Below, one piece after another: positions 22,001 to 34,400 of a DNA stretch of 64,000 bases. The stretch spans positions 8,916,001-8,980,000 of the forward strand of contig NC_083512.1 in assembly GCF_032362555.1 (NCBI RefSeq). The letters run 5' to 3'. The stretch comes from Amyelois transitella (lineage: Eukaryota > Arthropoda > Insecta > Lepidoptera > Pyralidae). Every line of letters starts with the position of its first letter. Within the stretch, counting starts at the first letter, position 1. A program made the position numbers and the translations under genes. Under the pieces are notes generated by a model. It made no database searches, was not told the origin of the DNA, and worked only from the letters and a program-made list of their open reading frames with translations.

Positions 22001-25000
22001 TGAAAAAAAAATTAAGTATTTGAAATAAAAAAAATTATGAAAATAAATATATTTTGATCTTATCTGTATTTTTTATTTTAATTATAACGTCTCACCTTCT
22101 CCAATTTGAGAGCGACAGGCGAAGGATTGTCCGCTGTGACGGCGTCAGCGATTTGCTGGCCGACGGCGAAGGCCTCCGCCCTCGTGCCGCCCGGCACTAC
22201 CACGAACATCGAGTCTGTGTCTCCGTACACCACCTGTGTAATATAGGCCTTAGTGGGTTGAAAGGACTTGTTTAACATTTTAAGAGATAAATAAATATAT
22301 ACGGGACAAATTACACAGATTGAGTTAGCCTCGAAGTAAGATCGGGAATTGCGTTACTATATTTTTTAATGAATACCTATATAGATAAACATCAAACCAG
22401 GCCAATCAGAAAAAGTTCTTTTCTCATCATGCCCTGACCGAGATTCGAACCCGGGACCTCCGATGTCACAGACAAGCGTGCTACCGCTGCGCCACAGAGG
22501 CCGTCCCATCATAACATAAAATCCCTATAACATCCCCCCGATTAAATCTGCAATTACAACGTGGTCACCACCACGAATATCGCGGGTCTGTGCCACTCTC
22601 CGTATACTTGTTACAAATACAAATACTTTATTTGCTATAAACGTGGTACAATTATAGGTGTTACAAAGCATACCTATACATTTCGCGCATTTAACCAGTC
22701 ATGGCATGCAAAAATACAGAAAATTTAAATTGTTCACCACACACCATGTATGCCACATGCATTCTTCTTCCTCCTGGCTTTATTCCCGGTTGCATCCTCA
22801 CCACTCTGGAGAGGATCCCGGGGTATGCCTTCGACCATGGATTCTAGATTGGGTGAGTCAGGTTTTTACACGCTGACACGACTCCCGTCTGACCACCGCA
22901 ACCTTTTCAAGGGAACCTAACCCGTATTGGATCGATCATGGTTACACATCCAGTCGCCTGAATGTGCAGGTTTCCTCACGATGTTTTGCCTCTACGCAAG
23001 AGCATCGGTTAGTATTCAAACTGATGTATCTTAACATAACTTCGAATATAGTCATTGGCCATGTACCGAGGTTGCCACATACAATATTTAACATAAAATC
23101 CCTGTCCGATCTGCAAAAGGCATACGAGTATTTGAGTAACAAGTTCAAAGTAAAAGTAGAATTATAGTGGTGACAAGTTTCATTTGGGTTCCAAAATGGT
23201 TACGTCCCTTGGAAACCCCGATATTAGCCAATTCCACCCACGAAAATCGATCGCTGAAGTTAGATGCGATATATTCGTACAGATCCGCTACCAACTTCAC
23301 ACTAATCTACAAGAGATTGCTAAGACATTACCTTGGCGTTCCAAGAACCTTTGCGTACGAGTTGTATAGCACGCTCTAATGTCTCCCGCCCCTTTGACAC
23401 CACACTGTCAGCCACTTCGACGCACGGCATCCGGCCGCTGAAGTTAGCCGCGGTATACCCATATGTCACGTTTGCTATTAACTTCAGACCTAAAAGAAAT
23501 TGTCAATTTTATTATATTCCGTTGGTTAAATAAATAAAAGAAAAATAACAATCGAAATTCGTGAAGAGCGCTGACCGTGTCGCGTTGGGTAAATGTAATT
23601 AATTATAATTTGAATGACTTGCTCTTGGTTTTGGTTCCGACTGCGACTAGAGTCATCAAAAACACTCAGAATCATGTCTATATTCCTTGCGAAGTAGACA
23701 GAGTCAACAGTCTTGAAAAGACTGAAAGGCCACGTTAATCTGTTAGAATGGCTAAATGATAGAATTGAGATTTAAATAGTGTACAGGTTGCTAGGCCATC
23801 GCCTACAAGAAGAATCCCAAGTTTATAAGCCTTTCCCTTAGTCGTTTATAACGACATCCATGAAAAAGATATGGAGTGTTCCTATTCTATAGTACCGGGA
23901 ACACACTAATAGACACCCTTCTCACATAACGTAGCTTCGATTAAGATATGACATTAAACGAAAGGGCTTTTTTAATACCTAATTGCCTCGAATGCATAGC
24001 CTTCTTAACGGCTTCATCAGTTTGCATCTTCATACTCTTCTTCACAGCTTGCCTCGCCGCCAAGATCCTTCTCAACAACGCTGGTAGCACTCCCCGCCGC
24101 ACTGCAGACTTGACGAAGCCCACGCCCACTGGTGACCAGTGCACGTGCCCATTTTTCACTAGGGCTTCGAGTTTTGCTTTGGGGATCCGAAGGCGCCAAG
24201 CGCCGAATTCGTAGGCTGAGTCTCTGAAATGAAAATGGTATAAATAATTCACACGATTTACACAGGATTTGGAAAATACGGTGTACAGTTGAGGCCAAGT
24301 TTTTGTGACCCAGGTTTTTATATGAAAGATAAAAATGATTCCATATTTCACTTTAATAGACGAGAAAAAAAAACAAGACGGACTAACTGATCTGGGAAAC
24401 CATATAGTTACCATGGTGGTGCCATCTACAGATTGTGACGTGAATTATCTATGACAGAACATCCGCATCTATATAACCACTGATTAAAAAAAACAAAAAA
24501 ATAACACACCCGTTTATATGTTGCACCCGTCCGATGCAAGTGGAAAAGCAGTAGTTGTATGCAATCATCATAGATGGATACAGACTCTGGAAGTCTAGCA
24601 CTATGACTGGATCTGAGTAGAAGCGTGACTCTGAAACAATGGTATATATATGTGTACTGAACTACAAATTCTGTACACGGCTGTTCTTTCTTTAAAAACA
24701 AAATCCATTTGTTGTAATAGAAGAAAAGTTTCTACATATACCTGGTGATACCCAAACTTGAATTGTAATATGGCATCTGAAAATTATGGATATGGTATTA
24801 AATACAGGTAGGGAGATGACTAGTAGGTATGAATGAAGTTAACATGTGTAAAAATATAGTTCAAACAAGGTCATCAGTCTGATTTCGGTATTATGAAGCT
24901 AAGGACTAAAGCTGTTGTCTATACACACTACTTATAACACAACACTTGACAAAAAAGGTTTCACGGACATCACCGACAAAAACTTTTTTGATTACCTGGT

Positions 25001-28000
25001 TCAAATATAAGCGGCAAGCACTCAGGCGCACGCATAACCGATCTCTGCTTGACCGTTGGCGATAACGCGATGAGGTTGAGTGGTCGAGCCGCCCTTAACA
25101 TGAGCGACTCCACTCTGAACTGGGACCCTCGAGATAGCACCTCCCACCATTGCAGCCCGAACAGACGGGCTAGTTCTGATGTGCGGTCTGTTGGTAATAA
25201 ACGTAATGATATTATGTATGAGAGTGACATTTAAATAAAGTTCAGAGAGTGAACCATTCAGAACAAAAACTTCTCTTCTAAGAACTTACACCCAAGAGAA
25301 AATGTTAGAAATAGTTGATTATTCTGGTTAAAATAGTCTCATATTATACAGTCTGTATTTAATTTGGTCACGGACGCGCCTCGATCTCTTTGACAGAGAA
25401 GAAACAACTGGGACTAATGCTAGAAGGAAGTTTTAATTCGCATACTCATAGAAGACATCATCGCAATCATTGTCAACTATAAAACATTCCGTCCTTTTAA
25501 AATAGATAAGATAAAACGTTAGGTACTTACTGATGATATCCAACTTCTCCATCATCCTCACAGTTCCCGTGAGCCTCGTCATATAATATTCCACAGGAAT
25601 CCACCTCAATATCCTCGACTCGTGACTCCACCATTTCGCCAACTGCTTGTAACTATACTTCGGTACTCTTTCCTTCAACACCTCATACATACAGTTCTCA
25701 AAACTATAACTTGACAGAGCCAACTCATGGCGGAACAACCTCCACACATTAAAAGTAATTCTGCCAATAATTTTACCATCCATTTCGTTATCTTGCCCCC
25801 TCCACTTCTTCTGTCTATGCTTCTCGGTAATCCTAGAAATTTCTCTAACCATTTCCAAGCCAAGGATTTGCGCCCTCTCCAAAATATAACCCCAAGAATT
25901 CATCTCTATTTCGTAACCGCACATAATGTCTGGATCGTGTTTCTTTATTATTTCAATCAGCAATTCTAGTAGTTCGTTTTCATTATTCACGTAAGTAACA
26001 TCAGTATTAAAAATACATCTGTCTAATATTTTTGGAGTCACATTGTCCACTCCTATTATTTGTGTAATAGATTTCGAAAGGAAATGGTCAGGAGGGCAGT
26101 CGTTGGTGATCATGATGAATACTGCTTGAATTGGATCTAGCAAGGGGTCAGGATGTAGCTCTCCTCTTACAGATGTGTGGACTTCTGTTAGCATTACCGT
26201 TAGAAAATCCACCTAGCAAAAATAAAGTAGATTGGATGCAAATTAAAACAACATTTTACTACAATTTAAAGAAATGTTTAAACTTGGAAAGAAAAGGAGT
26301 CATGGCAATTATGAATATCGAAAAGCTATATAGCACTACAAGTAAAATAAGCAATGACCTCAAACATTTTGCTGCCCCTGCTGTATGTGCGTTTGCTGTT
26401 TCGCTTTTTATTATGAATGTGAAACGGGACAGCGATAGTTTGTCAGATCGTATCATATTTGCAATACATACTTACATCAACAGCAGGACTCTCCATGGTG
26501 TCTTCTTTTTGATTTTCAGAACCACCAAAACATAGAAAAGAACCATCTGGCTGCATTGTCACTTGAAGCGTATTAGTTTCGTTTTGTTTTTCCTGAAATC
26601 AATTAACATTTATTTAAATATATATACATTAAAGTGCTCACGATTTGTTCTGAAGGCAATTGTTATGCCCTTTTCTAGTATCACTTACCTCGGTTTCTAA
26701 ACTAATACTGCTATTGATTTCATCTTCATTTAATCCTATTGCTTGCGAATTCTCAAGATCATCTAAATTTTTACTAATTTCATTATTATTACCAAAATTT
26801 ACTTTATTATGCACTTTGTTTTCTTCAATTTCTTTTAACACTTGAACCTTAGTCAGAGGTCTTTTAACCGCTTGTAATATAGTATTTCTATTGCCAGCTA
26901 AAAGTAATTTGAGAGCATCCGGTTTAGCAGAATCTTCAGATAATTCATTAGTCTGCATAAACAGTAACTGACGCCACTCTTCTATACTAGTTGTATCTAA
27001 AATTCGGCCAAGTGGCTTTTGGTCTCTTGATAGATTACTTTGTAATTTTAGTATCATTTGTCCTATTTCTACTTTGTCACCCACATCTTTGTGATCGGAA
27101 AAAAATGGCTGCAAATTTATTACTTTAGGAATTTCGTACTTTTCTAGAGTTGTTAGTATGTAGTTTTTCGTTGGAGGCCGTATTTTTGGAGTAATAATTG
27201 TTTTACTATATACCTCTGTCTTAATTTCATTTGTATAGTTTGAATTCTTAGCGAAATTTAAATTTATTTTCTCAATACCCATATTTTCATTTTCAGTCTC
27301 ATCATCAATTAAATCGCAATCATTATTTTGTAAAGACATGTCAAATACTTTGGACATGTCATAAAAACTCATAATACCCTGTTTATTATCAAAAGACGAT
27401 TCAATAGAATTTTCGATAAATGTCGAATCATTCGAGTCTTTTATAGGGTCGTCTTCTTCATTATTTTTAATATTTACTTTGGATGGACCAGCTTCCGGTT
27501 CAAACTTGTTATTAAAATCATATAATTCAGCTACATTTGATTTATTATTTTGTTTTATGGATATTTTGTCTACTAAGTCAACTATAGATTCTCCACTATG
27601 TATGTCATTATAATTTTCTGAAAAGCTTTGTGGCTCAGTCTTAACCACTTTTTTTAAATGAAGACTAGATATACTATCTATAGTTTCTCTGGAAGCGTTT
27701 ATTTCTTCATCACCTTCACTTAAGTCTGCATTAATATTTAATGCGATAACATTATCCATTTGATTAGAATCTACTTTCTTTTGAGGCCTTGATAATCCCA
27801 ATTTTAATGGTCTCATTTTTCTTTTTCGTACTTTTTTAACATCTGTAATTATTTTAAAACTTAATTTTTTTATAAAATTTACTTAATAAAACAATGCATA
27901 CTTATTATACTCACGATCATCATCAAATGTTCCATCTAATTGTGGTATATTAGCTCCTTCCCAGAAAGAATCATTCCAAGAAGATTCATTTCCATCGTTA

Positions 28001-30824
28001 CTGCAATAAAATCCCACATGCAAAATGCCGTTAACTGATTAAACAATATAGTTTTTTTTATCATTATTTGGATAGCATTGAATTGGTATGACAATAATAT
28101 TTAAATCAACAATATCTTATATATACCCATACCGACCTCTTATAAATCTCCATCAACACAGTCTCTTCATTGAAGACTTGTGAATATTCCATATCATCTA
28201 TCTCACTTTCTTCCTTATCTTCAGCAGCAGGAGTGCACATTACGCTGTCCTCTTCAACAGGCTGTTCATCCATATCTTGTAGCATATGAACCAGCTCTAA
28301 ATCTTCACTATTAACTGAAAAATGCTTTTTAAGTTAGTTTAACTTAATTGGAAAATGTTAATATGTGGAATGCATTTCAGTTAGCCTTACTAAAGAGAAA
28401 TGATATTATCAGTTCATATGTATATAAATATTACTTACATAATACTTGACTGTAATGTAAACTACAGTTCAAAGCAACGTTTTCATCAACTATTGTGTCA
28501 TCTGCATCTTCAACAAGAGTCTCATCTAAATCCTTTCTAAATGTTTCGCTAAGACTAACATAATGTCTCTGATCAGGTAAATGTATGCTTACATCCACTG
28601 CATCAAACAATTGTGAGCCTTCCATACTTTCAGCAGGATAATATACCCTCTCCTTATCCTCTTTAGTTTCATTTTCAATTTTCACGGGATTATTTAAATC
28701 ATTTGACATTTTAATCAAAAACATTTGTTCATACTTGTAATGAGACTCCGTCTCATCAGCTTTAATTCTACCTTGAGACAATGACTTTGAAGCCATTGAC
28801 ATGTTCAATTGCCGGCGTCTTTCCTTTTCTTGATTCCATACTTCTTCCAAACCTGGGTTTTCTATGCCGTCACCTTTTCCTATTCTTTGGCGGTTTACAA
28901 TGTGGCATGCAACACAATCAGCCTCGTAAAAACATGAACTTTCTGGTTTTAAGAATGCGCCATCAGGACTTTGCACTGGCTCATTACTGTCCTGAGATAA
29001 TCCTGTTTTTCGGAAACTGACAGTTTGTAAATCAATATTACTCATACCAAAAAGATTAAAGTCTATAAAGAATTGAAGTGTAAAGTTGAGATGTGACTCA
29101 TGGGGCTGAAAGGGTTGCCCTAAAATAGCACTATTACTGCAAAGCTCTACCGCTTGTTTGATCAATCCAGGATTGTATAGAAACACTTTGAGGTACAGAT
29201 GGTCTTTGTCATGAAATCCATAGAAAGGTCTGCAAATGAACACATGAAGGAACATTATGACAATTAAACATGAATTAAATATACCATATCATCTTGTCCA
29301 CTTATTATATCAATATGTTCTTGTGGCTGAAGAGATTGTTTAATGCGAAAAGGCGGCCTTTTGAGCATTACCTTGACACTATCCTAAACTTAAGGATAAA
29401 TTTATTGTTTATTATTGTAATATTATGTGCAATAAATGGAATTCTATCTATCTATGTGTGTATGTGAAATTTACTTACAATCCTTTGACCAATGATATCT
29501 TATATACATGCTGCTGAGCAGAAGTGGCTTGCTTTAATGCAATATTTAATGCTTTATCTAAACTGGCTGCTATCTGTGAATTAAATATAAATATACAGAC
29601 AATTAATATTATATAATAATTAAAAGTTGCAAAAATAACTTTACTGGTGATTTGACAACACAAACAGGTTTTAGAAATATGTTATTTATATAAATAATGA
29701 TTAGTGAGAGGAATAGGGAAGACTTTAAGATGCTAAGAGTCATACTGTACTTTTTCTTAGAGAGCAGATGACTATCTTCAGTATCAGTAGGAAAAAGGTA
29801 GTTTAGTAACTACCAGTAGTAATTATTTCTGTCTGTTTGTCATATAATTAGTTCCTGATTAAAATATTTAAATTTAATTGATACACCAACAGTTCTGGCC
29901 AAAGAAACATCATTTAAAGAAAATAGAACTTTTATCAAAACCTGTCTACTATGCTATTATATTAGTCTACATGACATAAAAGAACTTTAGAAGGTACATA
30001 AAAATAAGCACCTGATACATAAATTGTGGCTCCGGATTCGCTGTTGGGCATGGTATGTAAAAATATGGGAACACACCATGTATGTGAAGGCATGCTTTGT
30101 GTCCATCTGGTGTGGGACCAAATACTCTAAGGATCGGCACCTTTAAAATAAATTTACCAGCATTATTCACATAACAATGTGCTACTTATATATTTGCTAT
30201 TTATTCAATAATAAATAAACTGCACAGTAAATTTTAATCATTATGCACATGATGGCTAAGCTTCTAAATAAAGGTGGACATAATTGAGCTTCCTGATGTT
30301 TAGCCAAAGTTTGTAAACACAAAATCGTGAACACTTTGACATATAATCTGCAGGGTGTCTGGACTTTTTAGCCTAATGTGGGGCCAAACTTGCAATCTGC
30401 CTGGTCATTAGGGTGATAGGGTAATCTTGCATGATACATTACAGTACATACCAAGTTATTCCAGAATCCAAGGTAAGTCATGGTAAAAAATAATTATTAT
30501 ACATATTATTAACATGATAAAAACCTACATTTAAGTAAATATTAATCTCACCTGTTTAATATCAGATCCTCGAAAATCTGAATATATAACATCTAAACCA
30601 GGTATAGGTTTGGATAAATAATGGTCACAAACAGTTATTCTAACAGAAAAGTCTGGTTTTGATCCACTGCGAGCTGAAAACAAATAAGAAAACAAATAAA
30701 CATGTATTTTGTAAGCAAACAGTTGCTGGTGAAAGTGGAATAGGCTATGTTTACATTACATACATCGTACTTCTATACTCATTATGAATAATGTTTAAAA
30801 TATTTCCTTTTATAATCTACCCAT
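19092..30824 (-). CDS. REV3: DNA polymerase zeta catalytic subunit (REV3)
   Basis: About 20 exons, all GT-AG and in phase, give 1716 residues: 30824-30821, 30673-30552, 30140-30012, 29573-29479, 29229-28439, 28314-28137, 28000-27915, 27842-26689, 26592-26476, 26212-25531, 25187-24996, 24630-24510, 24223-23979, 23489-23332, 22233-22096, 21886-21749, 21386-21196, 20835-20611, 20273-20051 and 19253-19092. It is the catalytic subunit of the translesion polymerase that extends from lesions, working with REV7 and Pol31/32-type subunits in the nucleus. Domains: REV3 N-terminus (FSVRITVCDHYLSKP, FRGSDIKQVPILRVFG); acidic linker; a REV7-binding-like motif TPKIRPPTKNYI near 686; inactive exonuclease-like region with DPDIMCGYE near 985; palm motif A DFQSLYPS (Asp about 1196); motif C YGDTDS (Asp about 1363 and 1365); CysA C-x2-C...C-x2-C at 1619-1634; CysB (4Fe-4S site) at 1665-1682. 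Human REV3L is about 3130 residues, so the linker is short. The start is tentative: an ATGG mini-exon gives MARSGSKPDFSVRI. Confidence 0.95.
19762..19942 (+). repeat. non-autonomous repeat ('gcgacccgacccggcttcgc' type)
   Basis: It begins 'actagcgacccgacccggct' and continues with 'aaaaccttcctctgaatcac' and 'ccgcatcaaaatccgttgcg', ending 'gcgactttgttttatact'. This is a widespread arthropod repeat consensus. It lies in the last REV3 intron, minus-strand gene, plus-strand repeat. Confidence 0.65.
20365..20470 (+). repeat. relic of interspersed repeat family A
   Basis: The weak but ordered blocks 'ctggatggctgacttaatga', 'aacctgtagcctaaaatgaa' and 'gaagcccaagccttgattat' follow the family consensus. 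It is in REV3 intron 18 and strongly diverged. Confidence 0.35.
22300..22505 (-). mobile_element. tRNA-derived SINE (lepidopteran type)
   Basis: On the minus strand it starts 'cggcctctgtggcgcagcgg' with a pol III A-box-like start, then 'gtagcacgcttgtctgtgac', and has a B box in 'cccgggttcgaatctcggtc'. A tail follows ('aagaactttttctgattggc' onward) to 'caatctgtgtaatttgtccc'. The tRNA-like head is not followed by a closed acceptor stem, and the long body shows it is a SINE, not a tRNA gene. It lies in REV3 intron 14, in the same orientation as the gene. Confidence 0.8.
22740..23165 (+). repeat. degenerate interspersed repeat ('ttcctcctggctttattccc' type)
   Basis: It carries 'ttcttcctcctggctttatt', 'ggtgagtcaggtttttacac', 'ttcaagggaacctaacccgt' and 'tgcaggtttcctcacgatgt', an order of blocks common in Lepidoptera. 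Short related fragments occur near 42095-42140 and 46400-46480. The class is unknown to me. It lies in REV3 intron 14, next to the decayed exon copy. Confidence 0.5.
23183..23310 (-). pseudogene. decayed tandem copy of REV3 exon 14
   Basis: Just downstream of exon 14 (23489-23332) the minus strand carries a diverged copy about 187 bp away. The copy reads VKLVADLYEYIASNFSDRF then WVELANIGVSKGRN, against exon 14 LKLIANVTYGYTAANFSGRM then PCVEVADSVVSKGRE. Plus-strand blocks such as 'cgctgaagttag' are shared. The frame is still open over about 45 codons with one codon deleted. No acceptor gives an in-frame join to exon 13 (both nearby AGs lead to a stop), and only about 20 bp separate it from exon 14. 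I read it as a tandem exon duplicate that has lost function. Confidence 0.7.
23672..23912 (+). repeat. interspersed repeat family A, copy 9
   Basis: It contains 'acagtcttgaaaagactgaa', 'ggccacgttaatctgttaga', 'caagaagaatcccaagttta' and ends 'agtaccgggaacaca'. It lies in REV3 intron 13 and is nearly full length. Confidence 0.7.
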
Positions 30825-31438
30825 TTCATTAATTAATAGGATTATTTAACATGGGTTTCATTCAATATAATAAAAATATTTAAACTCCGGTTTTTCTTTC
30901 CTTGCTGTTTGTTTTGACATTTATTTGTAACAGATTGACATTGACAAATATATGTCAACATCAAGTCATCTCCAACTGAAGAAAATGATCGTTACAATCG
31001 ATTTCATTGAGGTCAATAAGATTAAAATTCGTTCGTTCACAGTGTTCTCCTACCCTAGCACGAGCCGGAAACCGGATGGCATGTCAGTCTGTCGCAGGAG
31101 ATTGATCAGCTGCCTGCCATTTCATTCATTCATTTACATTCAGTCAAAAATTTGTCACGCGTACGTGTGTGTTGGTTTCTTAAGTTTTAATAAACATTTT
31201 GAAATTAAAATTATAAATAAATGTAAACTCAGCAATCGTTTTGTAATTCCATTCCATTAAATAATGATAAATATATGCTAAATTAGTAAGAAGAGTGTTA
31301 CAAAATATTGGTGTGACAAGTGTCCAAGTTTCTCTACGATGTTGTGAATTTGTGTGATGAAAATGAAAATGAAGTGCTATCTCGTGGAAAAAGTGGAAAT
31401 ATATACAATCAAGAGGTAACTTAGTTTTCGCATGGACA
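30825..31438. promoter_or_regulatory. shared 5' region of divergent REV3 and lilipod genes
   Basis: The two start codons are about 615 bp apart with no gene between. Both 5' UTRs and a common promoter region are expected here. No core element stands out. A plus-strand frame at 30952-31260 has no recognisable motif and is probably chance. Confidence 0.4.
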
Positions 31439-34400
31439 ATGGATGATGAAGAAACAGACTTGCGGGAGCAAATATTCCACAACAATGTGAGGGAGCAGAT
31501 CGTAAGTCAATAGTTTTTGTTTACCGTAAAACAAAGAGCATGAGTTGCTGAAAAATCTTGCATATTTGTATTTTATTGCTTTTATACAATCTTTATTCCC
31601 ATTCTGGTCCACTGCTTTGCCCTGACTTATTTCTTTTCTGCGTTAGAAATTCTACAATATGGAAAATGTGTTTGCAGTGCATCTGCTTATGGTATTTATC
31701 ACAATGCAAAATATTAATTAAATATAAAAAAAAAGGAAAGTGCTCTAGTGCCTTTAGAACCATGCAGTGGTTTTGGTCATTATTTATAGCTCCATTATTA
31801 TTCTATTGGGTATATATCAAGACATATTTTAACAATACAAATCCAGGGCAAGTTGCTAGTATGATTTAATGGCGCACCACCACGTGTGTTACTTGTTTGC
31901 CAAAATACTAACAACCTACAAAATAGGATATTATATAAAATAATACCCTATTTTGTAGGACACAGATATTTTTGTAAAAATTGGAAATATAATTATAAAA
32001 CCAACAGCACTTGGATATAGATATGTTTGTTTCAGATATTTCTGATCCTTTTCATCCTACTGTACCTCTTCTCATTCATGCTAATTGAGAAGTTCCGGAG
32101 ACGTGACAGTGAGGATTACTTCACTGGTGATGAGGATGAGGTTAAAGTGTACCGCATCAGCCTGCTGCTGTGTACTGTGGCACTGGCAGTATCAGTGGGG
32201 TCGACACTCTTGCTGCCTGTATCAATAGTCAGCAATGAAGTCCTACTGTTGTACCCCAATAGTTATTATGTGAAATGGCTCAACAGCTCTTTAATACAAG
32301 GTAAGATTTTAAAATCAATTTCGACTTTCCTGCTATATTTGTAAAGTGACTTAAGCCTCCTTTAACCTGGGAGGGGAAGTCTGGTTGTGCACCCTCAAAG
32401 TCATCCTTCCATGTAATATGTGGCTTTCTAACAGATCTTTTTGCTCCCATGTCTATGATGCAGTACCTGTATACACCATGAGTTTGTTGGTTTTACAGTT
32501 TAAATAGTATAGTCTACTTCTTAAGAAAACTGCTCAGTTAGACTGTTGACCGCTGCTTATCATTCCCATAACTAATCAAATGACACGAACTCGTATTTCA
32601 ATAGAATAATATTCATTGGTTATTCCCCGCTGCCTTCTGGGATTTACCCATAAATGTTAGGGGTGTCTAGACACCAATTAAAGAACTTGTATTGGTTGGC
32701 ATTATCATTAGAAAACCTTTTTACATAAGAAAATTTGAAATTACTTCTTATAATGTTGCTTTACAAAAATACCACAAACTTTCAGTTCATTTACAACCTT
32801 TGTTATGGAGATATAGTTGCACAGTCAATGAGATTAGAGAAAGCGATTTCAATGAAAATTTACAAACCAATGCTTTGTGAGGTACTACTAGAAATGCTGC
32901 TGTCTGGTTGTTGACAGAATTCCTACCTGGTTTCTAACAGCCTTGATTTTTCCATTGGCTCCAATATATCCTTTTTTAATACACCCTTAACCACATAAAA
33001 AGCTTTCAACTCAAATTATGTATTGTATGGGTTTATGCCCAAATGTTTTTATTTTTTTTAAGTAATACATAGGAAAAAATATTCTCAGAAGACAACCCTG
33101 ACTTTGACTCAATTTTATACTGCTATATTTTTTCATAGAATGGTAAATTTTTTAATTATGGAGTAATGGTGGAAATAATTATCCATAAAGTGAAACTTTT
33201 TGATAATTAACTAGCACAGTATGTTTCTGAAGATAACTCAAGTGTGGCAAGAAACTTAATAATAGGTGTCACGTAATTCATTACAGATAACGATTACGAC
33301 CTATAATGAGGCATATGACTGAGAAATAGATATCTCCTCACATTATTGCCAATGATTGACAGTGCGTAAGACCTTATCATTATTTACCTAAGGTTGCATT
33401 GAAGTGCAAGGTCACTTGTTGTTTGAACTGTTTGTGAAAATGTTGGCCACATTATATTTTAAGGTAAATTGAGACAAAACAAAGTATGTAGGTATAGGGG
33501 TTACGGTTTCCCTGCAAAGGTTGTAGAAACCAGATAGGTAATTTATTTACCGATGTCATTCTTTGTAATAACCTGACTTTCCCACTCTTGGTCGTTGTGG
33601 TAGTCGCAGTAGCTTTATCTATGTACTGCAACAACTAACCTTTCCCCCTTGTTCCAGGTCTATGGAACCACGTGTTCCTATTTTCAAACCTGTCAATGTT
33701 CGTATTCCTGCCGTTCGCGTACCTATTCTCGGAGTCGTCCGGATTCCCTGGGTGCCGGGGTCTTCGGGGCAGGGTGTACGAGACGTTCACAGTATTGGCG
33801 TTGCTTGGAGTCGCCATGCTTGGGCTCGCGTATGTAATTTCGGCTCTACTGGATGGAGACCGATCAAGTATTGACGCTTTGTTAAGTGAGTATCCTCGTA
33901 CCTATACTTGTATCTTCGTAGTCTTACTCGTACTTACGCCTTTAATAATTAATGTACCATGTACTCGTAAGCACTTAAAATGAAGCATATCGTGATTTGT
34001 CTGATTAATAGAGTAAGACACTCTTCAATTTCGTAACCTTACAATTAAGAACAGTTATGCTCTTCAAATAATGTCATCACTGGGGAGCATCGATTGGGAT
34101 ATTATTGTTAGCGTTTAATTGACCGTAAATGGGTGCGTTAACTGGAAGTCAATGTCATAAGTCCGCGCACTAGCGCACATCAGAGTGGTAAAACTAGTAC
34201 GGTTTGATACAATCTGTAGTTCTACACAGGTAAATAAGCGAAGCGTAACGGAGTTCCGGATCTGTCTATGTCACAACACAACTCCATTATGTATGATTTT
34301 GCATGCGTTTTGTTTGTGGACAAATAGGTTCTGCTAATGAAGAAAGATATGGATGGTGGTGAAACTGCAAGTTTTGGTGATTGATATAAAAAAGTTTTGC

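Noticed and set aside
22430-22505. tRNA-like sequence with A and B boxes on the minus strand
   Set aside because: It continues into a long body typical of a lepidopteran SINE and lacks a closed acceptor stem, so it is not called as a tRNA gene.
24742-24767. Possible extra REV3 mini-exon between exons 11 and 12
   Set aside because: An AG/GT pair exists, but exon 11 joins directly to exon 12 to give the conserved EPESRFYSDP block, so no extra exon is needed.
30952-31260. Plus-strand 102-codon frame upstream of lilipod
   Set aside because: It lies in the shared 5' region, has no motif, and is out of context with the lilipod start at 31439.
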